A stretch of 64,000 nt of DNA from Rhodobacteraceae bacterium UBA6213 (GCA_002421605.1 DISJ01000013.1:9926-73925); one strand, 5' to 3'; shown: positions 25,978 through 34,785, numbered from the stretch's first letter. The notes: generated by a model from the letters alone, not told the origin. A program made the numbers and translations.

Positions 25978-26288
25978 TGAACGCCTTTGCCGCCGCCATC
26001 GATATGCTCTTCGCCGATCAGAACATCGGGCGCGAGGCGATCTACACATCCGATGGCGGCGCGCCTGTGCTGGTGCGCGTCGTTTCGCGGCAGGCTGATG
26101 CGATCACAGACTTCGGCGATGCGCGGCTCTGGTCGGAAACTACCCGGGTCGACCTGCGCGTCGCCGAAGTGTCTAACCCGCGTCCTGGCGATCGCTTGGA
26201 AATCGACGGGGAGGCCTTCCTCATTCAGGGCGAGCCAGTCCGAGACCGTGAGCGGCTCATCTGGACCGTGGACTTGCGGCTCTCGTAG
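25977..26288 (+). CDS. FII-like head-tail joining protein
   Basis: 103 aa, starting at the ATG at 25977 inside the capsid stop codon. The pattern (short helical N-terminus, then beta-rich VLVRVVSRQADAITDFG, PRPGDRLEIDGEAFLIQGEP) resembles lambda gpFII, the adaptor between the filled head and the tail. No FI-type gene was found between capsid and this gene. Confidence 0.65.
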   Translation: MNAFAAAIDMLFADQNIGREAIYTSDGGAPVLVRVVSRQADAITDFGDARLWSETTRVDLRVAEVSNPRPGDRLEIDGEAFLIQGEPVRDRERLIWTVDLRLS

Positions 26289-26328
26289 ACTGCTGGTGAT
26301 CTGAAACGCCGACGACCAGCGGATAAGT

Positions 26329-26616
26329 TCACTTGAACCGCTTCATCGCACTTTGGAACGAGTCCGAGATACTGGCCCAAGCAGCTTGAAAACCTTTGCT
26401 CATATCGTCCCAGGCGGCGTCCGATGCCTGCTGCGCCTCCTTCATTTTCGCCTCGGCCTCATCGCGTTGCTTTCGCAATTCGGCAAGCTGCTTCTCGTAT
26501 TCGATCTTCGCATCGGCCTGCGCTACTTTGGCGTTTGCCTGAATCTTGTCGATCTCTGCGTTCCACTTGTCGATATTCGCCTTGGCCTTCTCCACATACG
26601 CTTCACGATCAATCAT
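26329..26616 (-). CDS. antisense coiled-coil protein (cargo gene)
   Basis: 95 aa on the minus strand, with a strong GGGAGGA ribosome binding site before the ATG at 26616. Almost the whole protein is a charged helix (residues 5-65 rich in K, E, A and Q), ending in a short aromatic-containing helix (AWASISDSFQSAMKRF). It sits against the late operon between FII- and Z-like genes, with no lambda counterpart. Its base composition is AT-richer than its neighbours, which suggests recent gain. Function unknown. Confidence 0.6.
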   Translation of the reverse strand: MIDREAYVEKAKANIDKWNAEIDKIQANAKVAQADAKIEYEKQLAELRKQRDEAEAKMKEAQQASDAAWDDMSKGFQAAWASISDSFQSAMKRFK

Positions 26617-26684
26617 CGTTTTCCTCCCGGTTCTGAAGTTGAAATGAATGTTCATAGTAACCTGAAAATGAGGCTTTTGGAAAT

Positions 26685-27311
26685 TTGAGGCTAAAACTCG
26701 ACATCGGCCCGGACATCGTCGTGATGATGGCAGCCGAGGTGACGGCGGGCGAACGCGCCGTGACTGCTGCCCTGCGCGAGGCGGGCACCGGCCTGAAATC
26801 CGCCTGGCGCACCCAGATCGCCGGCGCCGGGCTGGGCACACGCCTCGGCAACTCGATCCGCCTTGCCAGCTATCCGAGGTCGGGGGAAAGCCTCGATGCG
26901 GCGGCACTGGTCTGGTCCAAGGCGCCAGTGATCGTCGGCGCGCATGACACCGGCCCGCTGATCCGCTCGAAAAACGGCTTCTGGCTTGCAATCCCCACCA
27001 CAGCGGCGGGCAAATCCACGCGCGGAGGCCGGACCACCCCCGGCGAATGGGAACGCCGCACTGGTTTGCGGTTGCGGTTCATCTATCGACGCCGGGGGCC
27101 GAGCTTGTTGGTGGCGGAGGGACGGTTGAACACAAAAGGCCGCGCCGTCGCGTCTCGCTCAAAAGCCGGACGTGGGGCGACAACGGTGCCGATCTTCCTG
27201 TTGGTGCCGCAGGTCAAGCTGCCGAAGCGGCTGGACCTCGCGCGCGATGCCGAGCGGGCGTTGGACGGCGTGCCGGGGTTGATTGTGGCGAAGTGGATAT
27301 CTTCACGTTGA
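26685..27311 (+). CDS. Z-like minor tail protein (DUF6441-like)
   Basis: 208 aa, starting at a TTG at 26685 just after the antisense coiled-coil gene. Position and length match lambda gpZ (192 aa), which finishes the tail top before head joining. The sequence resembles the DUF6441 family of phage proteins (name from memory): a helical N-terminus (MMAAEVTAGERAVTAALREA) followed by a basic beta-rich part. Confidence 0.6.
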   Translation: MRLKLDIGPDIVVMMAAEVTAGERAVTAALREAGTGLKSAWRTQIAGAGLGTRLGNSIRLASYPRSGESLDAAALVWSKAPVIVGAHDTGPLIRSKNGFWLAIPTTAAGKSTRGGRTTPGEWERRTGLRLRFIYRRRGPSLLVAEGRLNTKGRAVASRSKAGRGATTVPIFLLVPQVKLPKRLDLARDAERALDGVPGLIVAKWISSR

Positions 27312-27387
27312 CGGCAAAAGCAGTTCATTTGAACTTGATAAATGGCTCACATGGTCTTATCTTTCTTTCCTTGAGAGGAGGACACAC

Positions 27388-27777
27388 ATGGAAAACGCAA
27401 TCAAGGAACGCTCGCGCAACGATGTTCAGTCGGTCGCTCTGAAGGCCTTTAGCAGAATTGCCGAGGCGTGGTCTGTCACCGGCCCGGAGGCAGCTTCTCT
27501 CGTAGATATGACCGAAAGCACCTGGAAGCGCGCCAAGCGGCCAGGCTACGCAGGTGTCCTGACGCGCGATCAGATGCTGCGCCTGAGCGGTTTGATCGGT
27601 CTCTTCAAGTCGTTGGAACTCTTCTTCAATGCCCCGATTTCGGGGCAATGGATCAAGCTCCCGAACAAAGGGCCCGAGTTCGACGGCCAGCGCCCGATCG
27701 ACGCCATGATCGCCGGAGGCTTGCCGAAGATCCTTCGGGTGCGCGCCTACGTCGACGCATTGCGAGGTGGCGTTTGA
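27388..27777 (+). CDS. Xre/MbcA/ParS-type antitoxin
   Basis: 129 aa, starting at 27388 with GAGGAGG at 27375-27381. The N-terminal part is an Xre-like helix-turn-helix (SVTGPEAASLVDMTESTWKR). The C-terminus (PIDAMIAGGLPKILRVRAYV) is the toxin-binding domain of the MbcA/ParS family. It is the antitoxin and probable autorepressor for the RES toxin encoded next, whose start overlaps its stop. Unusual location: inside the tail genes of the prophage, on the same strand as the late operon. Confidence 0.85.
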   Translation: MENAIKERSRNDVQSVALKAFSRIAEAWSVTGPEAASLVDMTESTWKRAKRPGYAGVLTRDQMLRLSGLIGLFKSLELFFNAPISGQWIKLPNKGPEFDGQRPIDAMIAGGLPKILRVRAYVDALRGGV

Positions 27778-28466
27778 AGATTACGTCGATCAACGACCGT
27801 GGACTGGTCCGACTGATATCGGAAACCCATCACAAACCTCCGGTCTTGCGCGGACTTGTGGATACGGATGAAGAAGCTACGATTCTTGCCGAGTTGGAAG
27901 GCGAAACCAGCGCGCGGCTCGTTGCCGAAAGCGAAGGCAGCATCGCTCTGGATCGACGTGAACTGGTCTTTGCCCGACGGGCGCATGATCTGAAGGTCTA
28001 CGGCCAAAGTCACATCAATGCGGCGTTCACCTACACCCGAACTTTCGGCAACCGCTTCAACAGTGGTGATCGCGGTGCGTGGTACTGCAGTTACGACGTG
28101 ATCACTTCGGCCGAAGAAGTCGGGTTTCACCGTGGGCGAGAGCTGGGTTATGTCGGCACTTACGTCGATGAGGCACGCTACATCGAACTCCTGGCCGACT
28201 TCATCGGCGATTTCCCGGATCTGGCGGACGAACCGGTTCATCCTGCTCTGAACGTAGATCCTGTGGCGGGATATCCGCAGGGCCAGACGCTGGCTCTGGC
28301 ACTTCGCCAGCAAGGACATCGGGGTCTGCTCTATCCCTCGGTCCGACGAACCGGTGGCCGCTGCTTCGTGGCTTTCGACCCCGGCATCATCCAGAACGTT
28401 CGCCCCGGCGCGCGCTGGAAGCTCACCTGGAATGGCACGCCTGAATACTCGATAGAAGCACTTTGA
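27774..28466 (+). CDS. RES-domain toxin
   Basis: 230 aa, starting at a TTG at 27774 that overlaps the antitoxin stop (GAGG at 27764-27767). Features of the RES fold are visible: an early Arg in LVRLIS, then TFGNRFNSGDRGAWYCSYD, and a Glu in SAEEVGFHRG. Known RES toxins degrade NAD+ in the cell and stop growth; members of this Xre-RES group block phage growth in some hosts. Prophage-borne placement suggests superinfection defence or prophage maintenance; that is inference. Confidence 0.85.
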   Translation: MKITSINDRGLVRLISETHHKPPVLRGLVDTDEEATILAELEGETSARLVAESEGSIALDRRELVFARRAHDLKVYGQSHINAAFTYTRTFGNRFNSGDRGAWYCSYDVITSAEEVGFHRGRELGYVGTYVDEARYIELLADFIGDFPDLADEPVHPALNVDPVAGYPQGQTLALALRQQGHRGLLYPSVRRTGGRCFVAFDPGIIQNVRPGARWKLTWNGTPEYSIEAL

Positions 28467-28537
28467 GCCTTGCTCGAAGTGAGCGCACGATCTCGATCCG
28501 CGGATTGGCCCCATCGACCGAGAAGGCCCCCCAAACA

Positions 28538-28957
28538 ATGCCCACCCTCCGCGAAACCATCCTCACCGCGCTGCACGCGCGGCTCACGGTCTTGCCCGCC
28601 ACCGCTCTGCGCGGCGACGTGCTGCCCGAGCGCGTGCCCTCCGATGGCCTCTTGATCCTGCGCGACGGTGAGCCGGGGGAGCCCGAGGTTACGCTGTCGC
28701 CCCTGCGCCACCATTTCCAGCACCGCGCCGAGATCGAGGCGGTGGTGCAGGGCGGCGATCGGGACGCCGCGTTTGACACGCTCTGCGCCAGTATCGGCGC
28801 GGCGATTGCAGCCGACCGCACGCTGGGCGGCCTTTGCGACTGGGTCGAGGCGGAAGCGCCGCGCCCGGTTGATCTGCCGGTCGAAGGTGCCGCCAGCCTG
28901 AAGGCGGCCGTCGTCACCGTCGTGCTGCACTATTCCACGAGTGATCCGCTCGCCTGA
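28538..28957 (+). CDS. U-like minor tail protein
   Basis: 139 aa, starting at the ATG at 28538 with AGAAGG upstream. The sequence (LRETILTALHARLTVLPATA near the start, then SPLRHHFQHRAEIEAVVQGG) and its place before the tail tube gene match the lambda gpU family, which stops tail-tube growth and joins the head. The RES-Xre pair separates it from the Z-like gene. Confidence 0.7.
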   Translation: MPTLRETILTALHARLTVLPATALRGDVLPERVPSDGLLILRDGEPGEPEVTLSPLRHHFQHRAEIEAVVQGGDRDAAFDTLCASIGAAIAADRTLGGLCDWVEAEAPRPVDLPVEGAASLKAAVVTVVLHYSTSDPLA

Positions 28958-28996
28958 CCAAGGCACCGATCCAACCCCCACAAAAAGGAGACACCC

Positions 28997-29935
28997 ATGG
29001 CACGTGCGCAAGGCGCGCGGGCGCAAATGGCGCTGGCGTTCGAGACGATTTACGGCACGCCGCCGGTTGGCGGCTACACGCGGATGCCCTTTGCAAGCAC
29101 GACGCTTGGCGCCGAGCAACCGCTCCTGGGCAATGAGCTCCTGGGCTTTGGCCGCGATCCGCTGGCGCCGATCAAGGACGCGGTGACGGTCGATGGCGAT
29201 GTGGTGGTGCCGATCGATGCGGACGGCTTTGGTATCTGGCTGAAGGCGGCGTTCGGGGCGCCTACCACCACCGGCACCGGACCCTACACCCATGAGTTCC
29301 GCTCAGGCGGCTGGAGCTTGCCCTCGATGTCAATCGAGACGGCAATGCCCGAGGTGCCGCGCTTTGCGATGTATTCAGGCTGCATGCTCGATCAACTCTC
29401 ATGGCAGGTGCAGCGCTCGGGGCTTTTGACCGCCACCGTAAAGCTGGTGGCGCAGGGCGAAACGGTGGGCACGGCCACGAGCGCGGGCACGCCTGCCGAT
29501 CTGGCGCTGAAGCGGTTCGGGCATTTCAACGGCGCGATCAGCCGCAATGGCGCGGCGCTGGGCAACCTCGTCTCGGCCGAGATCACCTATGCCAACAATC
29601 TCGACCGGATCGAGACCATCCGCGCCGATGGCAAGATCGAGGGCGCGGACCCGTCGATTGCCGCCCTCACCGGGCGCATCGAGGTGCGCTTTGCCGACAA
29701 CACCCTCGTGAGCCAGGCGCTGAACGGCGATCCTTGCGAGATTTCCTTCGCCTATGCGCTGCCCTCGGGCGAAAGCCTGACACTGACCGCGCACGCCGTC
29801 TATCTGCCGCGCCCGCGGCTCGAGATCGCCGGGCCGCAGGGCGTGCAGGCGCGGTTCGACTGGCAGGCGGCGAGAGACGCCACGCTGGGGCGCATGTGCA
29901 CCGTCACCCTTGTCAATTCAGTGGAGGCATACTGA
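28997..29935 (+). CDS. tail tube protein (gpV-like)
   Basis: 312 aa, starting at 28997 with AAAGGAG upstream. Beta-rich protein with the typical features of siphovirus tail tube subunits, such as the conserved N-terminal part FETIYGTPPVGGYTRMPF and the central WQVQRSGLLTATVKLVAQGE. Stacked hexamers form the tail tube. Its stop overlaps the next gene (TGATG). Confidence 0.8.
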   Translation: MARAQGARAQMALAFETIYGTPPVGGYTRMPFASTTLGAEQPLLGNELLGFGRDPLAPIKDAVTVDGDVVVPIDADGFGIWLKAAFGAPTTTGTGPYTHEFRSGGWSLPSMSIETAMPEVPRFAMYSGCMLDQLSWQVQRSGLLTATVKLVAQGETVGTATSAGTPADLALKRFGHFNGAISRNGAALGNLVSAEITYANNLDRIETIRADGKIEGADPSIAALTGRIEVRFADNTLVSQALNGDPCEISFAYALPSGESLTLTAHAVYLPRPRLEIAGPQGVQARFDWQAARDATLGRMCTVTLVNSVEAY

Positions 29936-30372
29936 TGTACCGACTCAACCTTTCCCGCGAGCCGGAATGGCTCGAGCTTGCCCCCGGACTGCGTTTGCTG
30001 CTGGCACCGATGAGCACCGCGCTAATGATGGCGGCACGCACCGATCCTGCGGTGCAGGAGCTTCCCGAGGATGCCAGCAACGACACCCGCGGCATGGTCT
30101 TCGCCCGAGCGCTTGCCCGCCGCGCGCTGCTCGACTGGGAGGGGGTAGGTGACACCGCGGGCGAACCGCTACCCGTCACCCCCGAGGGGATCGACGCGCT
30201 CTTGGACATCTTCCCGATCTTCGACGCTTTCCAGACCGAATTCGTAGGCAAGGGTCTGATGCTGGACGCCGAGGGAAACGCCTCTGCGCCCTCGCCGACT
30301 GGCAGTTCGGTGGGGGCGATCGCTACTGCGCCGCCTGTGACGGCGTCTGCCCTGATTGCCCGGCGCGGCTGA
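29935..30372 (+). CDS. tail assembly chaperone G (zero-frame product)
   Basis: 145 aa, starting at the ATG at 29935. By position, size and helical composition it corresponds to lambda gpG, a chaperone that coats the tape measure protein before tail assembly. Near its end, codons GGA-AAC at 30274-30279 form the slippery heptamer GGGAAAC, from which a fraction of ribosomes would shift to the T frame. The unshifted product continues 31 codons beyond the slip site. Confidence 0.75.
   Translation: MYRLNLSREPEWLELAPGLRLLLAPMSTALMMAARTDPAVQELPEDASNDTRGMVFARALARRALLDWEGVGDTAGEPLPVTPEGIDALLDIFPIFDAFQTEFVGKGLMLDAEGNASAPSPTGSSVGAIATAPPVTASALIARRG
30273..30279 (+). promoter_or_regulatory. -1 ribosomal frameshift heptamer GGGAAAC
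   Basis: G GGA AAC fits X XXY YYZ exactly in the zero frame of the G gene (codons GGA 30274-30276 and AAC 30277-30279). After a -1 slip the ribosome enters a frame open to 30602. Lambda uses GGGAAAG at the same point for gpG-T. The next downstream gene overlaps this frame's end, as in lambda. Confidence 0.85.
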
Positions 30373-30602
30373 ACCGGCCGCAAAGCCGCGAGGGCGAACA
30401 GGTCTGGGGTCTGGTCGGTCGCATCGGCGGCCAGCTACGCGTCGCGGGTTCTGCGGTGATTGGCTGGGACATGGGCGCGGTCCTAGCTATGGCGCAGGCG
30501 CTGGGCGCGAGCCCCCGCGCCGTGGCCGAGTTCCTGCCCGGCATCGAGGCTGTGATGGTGCGCAAGATGAACGAACGATTGGGGAGCGGCGAGGATGGCT
30601 GA
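30279..30602 (+). CDS. T extension of the G-T tail chaperone (frameshift product)
   Basis: About 107 codons in the -1 frame, from the slip site to the TGA at 30600-30602, joined to the first 115 residues of G to give a G-T fusion of about 222 aa. There is no good independent start. It begins with a Cys cluster (CAACDGVCPDC, C-x2-C-x3-C-x2-C) that may bind zinc, then a helical part (AGSAVIGWDMGAVLAMAQAL). In lambda the T domain recruits the tail tube protein to the G-coated tape measure. The last bases overlap the tape measure start at 30595. Confidence 0.8.
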   Translation, partial: RLCALADWQFGGGDRYCAACDGVCPDCPARLNRPQSREGEQVWGLVGRIGGQLRVAGSAVIGWDMGAVLAMAQALGASPRAVAEFLPGIEAVMVRKMNERLGSGEDG

Positions 30603-33003
30603 GAAACGGATTTCTGTCCGGCTTTCCGCAGAAGGCGGCAAACAGGTGCGCGCCGAGTTGACCGGTATCGGCACTGCCGGGGCCGAGGGGTTTGGCCGGG
30701 TCTCGCGCGAGGCGGAGGCGGCAAATGCGCGGCTGGCGGCCTTCGCGCGCCGCGCCGGGGTGGTCGCGGCGGCGGCGGCAACTGCGGCGGCCGCTGCGGG
30801 GGTTGCACTGATCCGCTCTGGCCTTCAAGGTGTCGATGCGCAGGCCAAGCTCGCGCAGTCGATGGACACGACGGTCGCGAGCATCCAGACGCTGACCTGG
30901 GCGGGCGAGCTTGCGGGCGTGTCGCTCGGCGAGATCGAACAGGCAGCGGGGATGCTGACACGGCGGCTGAGCGAAGCCGCGACGGGTGCCGGGCCCGCGG
31001 TGGCGGCACTGGCCAAGCTGCATCTTGCGGCCAAAGATCTGCAGGCGCTGCCGCTCGATGAACGTATTGCCGCGATCCAGGATGCGCTAGTGGCCTACGT
31101 GCCCGAAGCGGAACGCGCTGCGGTGGCCTCTGATCTCTTCGGCGACCGCGCTTCGCTCGTCTTCACCCGCATTGATACTGCAACTCTGCGCCAGGCGAGT
31201 GCCGATGTGCGGGCCTTCGGTGTCGTCGTCTCGCAAACCGACGCCGCCCAGATCGAGCGCACCAATGACGCAATCGCCCGGCTTGGGCTGGTTGGCCGCG
31301 GCATGGCCAACCAGCTCGCGGTGGCCGCAGCCCCGGCACTCGAAGCCCTGGCCAATTCCATGGCGCGGCTTGCGGCAGTAACCGGGCCGGTGGGTGGGGC
31401 TATCAATGCACTGCTCGACAATCTCGACCGCTTTGCGGCCTACGCCAGCGCAGCGGCGGTGGCGATGGTACTGCGCATGACCCCGGCAGTGCTCGCCGGC
31501 GCGCTTGCAGTCGGCCGGCTAACCCAAGCGCTGGTGCTGAGCCGTGCCGCGCTCATTCGTACCGGCTGGGGTGCTGCGGTGGTGCTCGCAGGCGAGTTGG
31601 CCTACCGGATCGGGCAGATGGGCGAAGCGGCGGACGCATCTTCCGCGGCGCAAACCCGGATGAACGAAGCGCTGGGGATCTATGCGCAGGTTGGCGGCCC
31701 CAATGCGCGAGCCGAGGCAATTGCGGCGACGCAAGCCTATGTCAACGAAGCGGCCTCAAAGCTTGAAAGCGCCGAAGCCTCGCTCGCACTCCTGCGCGCC
31801 ATGCAGCAGGAGGCCCAGGCACGGGTTCCGGAAGGTTTTACTGCTGGCGCTTTCGCCAATGACATGGCGGCCAATGATCTGCGTCTTGCGGTCGAAGCGG
31901 CCGAGAAGCTGCAGGGCGAGTTGGCCGAGGCGCGCGCCCGGCTGAAGGAGATCGAGGCCACAGATCCGGCGGCACCTCTGGTCGTGGCCAGCAATGCGGC
32001 CGCCGCCTTGGGCGGGCAACTGGCAACAGCGACCTCGCGCGCGACGCGCCTCACGCAAGCGTTGCGCAAGGCGCCAGAAGCCATCGCCAGCCTGCAGGAT
32101 CAGGCGGCGGTGATCTCGGCCGGGCTTAATGCTGCGGCGATGGGCTATGACCGGCTTGGCATCTCGGCGGCGCAGTACCGTGCAGGGCTTGAGCGAGAAT
32201 ACGGGCTGGCGCAGCTCACGCATTACGAGCAGCGGCAGTTAGCGCAAGAACAGATCGATGCGCGCGTAGCACTTTATGAGGCGAACCAGCGCCGCCAAGC
32301 CCAGCTCGACGCCTATCTTGCCGGACTGGAGGTGCTGCCTGAGGCGGAAGCCGCTGCTGGCGGTGCCGCGGTTGTTGCCGCCGAACAAGCCGCTACCGGC
32401 TGGGCGGCGGTGACGCAGGCACTTGGCGATTATGCCACAACCGCCGCCGACTGGGGCAAAGGCCTAGGTGACACGCTCTCCCGCGCGTTCCAGAGCGCGG
32501 AGTCAGCATTCAGAAGTTTTGCAATGACCGGCAAGCTCGACTTCAAGGGCCTCGTGCAATCAATCCTCGCCGATCTCGCGACGCTTGCCTTCAAGAGCGC
32601 CGTGCTGGGGCCGATCGCCAAATGGCTCGGTGGTGCGTTCCCTTCGCTCTTTGCCCCGGTGTCGCATGCAGGCGGCATGGTCGGGGCCGCAGCACCGATG
32701 CGCGCGGTCCCGGCCCTCGCCTTCGCCGGAGCCCCGCGTCTGCATTCCGGCGGCTGGGCCGGGCTTGCCCCGGATGAGGTGCCGACCATCCTGCAGCGCG
32801 GCGAGCGAGTGCTGTCGCGCCGCGAAGTGGCGGCGGGGATGGGTGCCAATGGCGGCGGCGTCAGCATTAGCATCGACGCGCGCGGCGCGGTGGCAGGTGT
32901 GGCCGAGCAGATCGATGCCAAGTTGCGCGCCGCGATCCCCGAGATTGCGCGTATCGCAAAGGCGAGCGTTGCCGACGGGCGGCGGCGTGGCCATGCAATT
33001 TAA
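30595..33003 (+). CDS. tail tape measure protein
   Basis: 802 aa, the longest tail protein apart from the tip. It has an N-terminal repeat-like helical region, an Ala-rich hydrophobic segment near residues 285-305 (VAMVLRMTPAVLAGALAVGR), long coiled-coil stretches in the middle, and a Gly-rich C-terminus (SHAGGMVGAAAPM, then LQRGERVLSRREVAAGM) typical of tape measure ends. Its length would set the tail length. The ribosome reaches its start from the T frame. Confidence 0.9.
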   Translation: MAEKRISVRLSAEGGKQVRAELTGIGTAGAEGFGRVSREAEAANARLAAFARRAGVVAAAAATAAAAAGVALIRSGLQGVDAQAKLAQSMDTTVASIQTLTWAGELAGVSLGEIEQAAGMLTRRLSEAATGAGPAVAALAKLHLAAKDLQALPLDERIAAIQDALVAYVPEAERAAVASDLFGDRASLVFTRIDTATLRQASADVRAFGVVVSQTDAAQIERTNDAIARLGLVGRGMANQLAVAAAPALEALANSMARLAAVTGPVGGAINALLDNLDRFAAYASAAAVAMVLRMTPAVLAGALAVGRLTQALVLSRAALIRTGWGAAVVLAGELAYRIGQMGEAADASSAAQTRMNEALGIYAQVGGPNARAEAIAATQAYVNEAASKLESAEASLALLRAMQQEAQARVPEGFTAGAFANDMAANDLRLAVEAAEKLQGELAEARARLKEIEATDPAAPLVVASNAAAALGGQLATATSRATRLTQALRKAPEAIASLQDQAAVISAGLNAAAMGYDRLGISAAQYRAGLEREYGLAQLTHYEQRQLAQEQIDARVALYEANQRRQAQLDAYLAGLEVLPEAEAAAGGAAVVAAEQAATGWAAVTQALGDYATTAADWGKGLGDTLSRAFQSAESAFRSFAMTGKLDFKGLVQSILADLATLAFKSAVLGPIAKWLGGAFPSLFAPVSHAGGMVGAAAPMRAVPALAFAGAPRLHSGGWAGLAPDEVPTILQRGERVLSRREVAAGMGANGGGVSISIDARGAVAGVAEQIDAKLRAAIPEIARIAKASVADGRRRGHAI

Positions 33004-33018
33004 ACGAAAGCCGCCCCG

Positions 33019-33612
33019 ATGATCCCTGAACTGTCCCTGACCCTGGTGCAATCGCTCGAGCGCCGCCTGGTCACTGCAACTTCGCTTGCGGTCTCGCCGT
33101 TCACCGGATCGGCACAACTGCAGGACTGGGGCGGCGAGTGGTGGGAGTATCAGATCGAGATGGCCCAGATGCAGGGGCGCGATGGCCGCCGCCTCGCGGC
33201 CTTCTTCGCGCAACTGGGCGGCGCGCGCGGGCGGTTTTTGTTTCGCGATCCGGCCATCCTGCAAAGCCCCGGCGCAGGTGACCCGGTGGTTGATGGCGCC
33301 GGGCAGTCGGGCAATCTTCTGGCCACCCGCGGCTGGGTGCCGGAAGTGCCCGCACTGCTGGCGGGCGACTTTGTCTCGCTCGGTTCGGACAGCGCAACGC
33401 GGCTTTATCAGGTCACTGTGGATGCCACCGCCGATGCTGCGGGGCGCGCGACGCTGAGCCTAGTGCCGCGGCTGCGCGCGAGCCCCGCCGACGGCACATC
33501 GCTCGAGGTTGCAACCCCGGCGGTGCTTTTGCGCCTTGCCGCCCCGGTGCCTGCCCGGATCGGCCGCGCCGACAGCTACCGCTTTTCTTTCACCGCCCGC
33601 GAGGCACTATGA
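33019..33612 (+). CDS. M-like minor tail (distal tail) protein
   Basis: 197 aa, starting 16 bases after the tape measure stop. Beta-rich (VVDGAGQSGNLLATRGWVPE) with aromatic N-terminal part (DWGGEWWEYQIEMAQMQGRD). Position H-M-L-K-J corresponds to lambda gpM, a tail-tip component. It overlaps the next gene by four bases. I assign it mainly by synteny. Confidence 0.65.
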   Translation: MIPELSLTLVQSLERRLVTATSLAVSPFTGSAQLQDWGGEWWEYQIEMAQMQGRDGRRLAAFFAQLGGARGRFLFRDPAILQSPGAGDPVVDGAGQSGNLLATRGWVPEVPALLAGDFVSLGSDSATRLYQVTVDATADAAGRATLSLVPRLRASPADGTSLEVATPAVLLRLAAPVPARIGRADSYRFSFTAREAL

Positions 33613-34169
33613 GCCGCGAACTCACCTCGACCTTTGCCGCCGCCCTTGCCGAGGCAGAGCTGCGGCCTGCGCTGTTCTTCGAAGGCGCCTTCGCCACCGG
33701 CTGGCTGCGGCTCTGGTCGGGACTGGGCGAGACCACTTGGAATGGGCACACCTGGGCCGGGGCAGGATCGCTGCTCGGGATCGGCGGCATCGACGAGCGC
33801 GGTGAGGTGGTGGCCTCGGGCACCACGATCTCGCTCTCTGGCGTGCCGCTCGACATGGTGCAATTGGCGATCGGCGAGGCCCGCCAGGGCTTGCCCGGCC
33901 GGATCTGGCTGGCGCTGTTAGGAGAGGGCGGCAGCATCATCGCCGACCCGGTGCAGGCCTTTGCCGGTCGCCTCGATGTACCGCAGATCACCGACGATGC
34001 AGAGACCTGCACCGTGACCCTCAGCTACGAGAGCCGGTTGATTGATCTCACTACCCCGCGCTCCTGGCGCTACACGCATGAAAGCCAGCAGGCGCTCTAT
34101 CCAGGCGATCGGGGGTTCGAGTATGTCACCGCCATTCAGGACAAGGAGGTCACCTGGGGTCGGGGATGA
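33609..34169 (+). CDS. L-like minor tail protein
   Basis: 186 aa. The sequence (AELRPALFFEGAFATGWLRL, then WNGHTWAGAGSLLGIG) is typical of phage minor tail proteins of the lambda gpL/DUF2163-like group that form the tail tip. The C-terminus ends soon after GFEYVTAIQDKEVTWGRG. A large antisense cargo operon follows before the next tail gene. Confidence 0.7.
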   Translation: MSRELTSTFAAALAEAELRPALFFEGAFATGWLRLWSGLGETTWNGHTWAGAGSLLGIGGIDERGEVVASGTTISLSGVPLDMVQLAIGEARQGLPGRIWLALLGEGGSIIADPVQAFAGRLDVPQITDDAETCTVTLSYESRLIDLTTPRSWRYTHESQQALYPGDRGFEYVTAIQDKEVTWGRG

Positions 34170-34272
34170 ATGGGGGTTAATTTCGGCGAAAGCGCGCGAT
34201 TTCTCTGAAGCCGATAGGTCACCAAGGCTCGGCAACTGCTCTCGGGGGAGATCCTTGCGGCGCTGCGTTCCG

Positions 34273-34785
34273 TTAACCAAACTTCACATCCGTGCCAAAC
34301 ACGAGGCCGGTCGTCTGGCAAAGCGCGCGAAGCGACCGCTTCAGGTCTGCCAAGCCAGTGTTCTTGCTGATCCACCACCCTGAATCGGTTTGCATGACAG
34401 GCAGGTATCTGCTCCCGGGGTGAATGGCCTCTGGATCGCGGGCCACAAACCGTCGCTTGCGAGCCGTAACATTTGCGAGCTTGTCCAATGCCTCCGGAGC
34501 GACTTCCGATGTCATATCCACAATCCGCGCGAACACTTCAGGCAGAGTCTTCGCGGCGAAACGGACGCCAAGGAACTCTGCTGCATACTTTGCACTCTGC
34601 TGTGGCGTCACTCCAACCGGTTCCTGTCGCGACCTCGAAACGGGTGGTGTGGGATTAATGAAAAGACCTTCTTCAAGGGAGGTAATAGTATCGTCGTCCA
34701 AAGCTCTGCGCATTTTGATCAGCGCATCGACAAAAATAGCGGGTAAAGTGACAAGCACCATTCGATTTGCAATTTCGGGCATCAT
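34273..34785 (-). CDS. hypothetical cargo protein, third gene of the XRE operon
   Basis: 170 aa, minus strand. The ATG at 34785 overlaps the stop of the DUF4258-like gene (ATGA), so the two are coupled. The N-terminus (VLVTLPAIFVDALIKMRRAL) is helical and could be a weak membrane or amphipathic segment. The rest is soluble, with a basic patch ARKRRF. No recognised family. It belongs to an antisense operon inserted between L- and K-like tail genes. Confidence 0.6.
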   Translation of the reverse strand: MMPEIANRMVLVTLPAIFVDALIKMRRALDDDTITSLEEGLFINPTPPVSRSRQEPVGVTPQQSAKYAAEFLGVRFAAKTLPEVFARIVDMTSEVAPEALDKLANVTARKRRFVARDPEAIHPGSRYLPVMQTDSGWWISKNTGLADLKRSLRALCQTTGLVFGTDVKFG

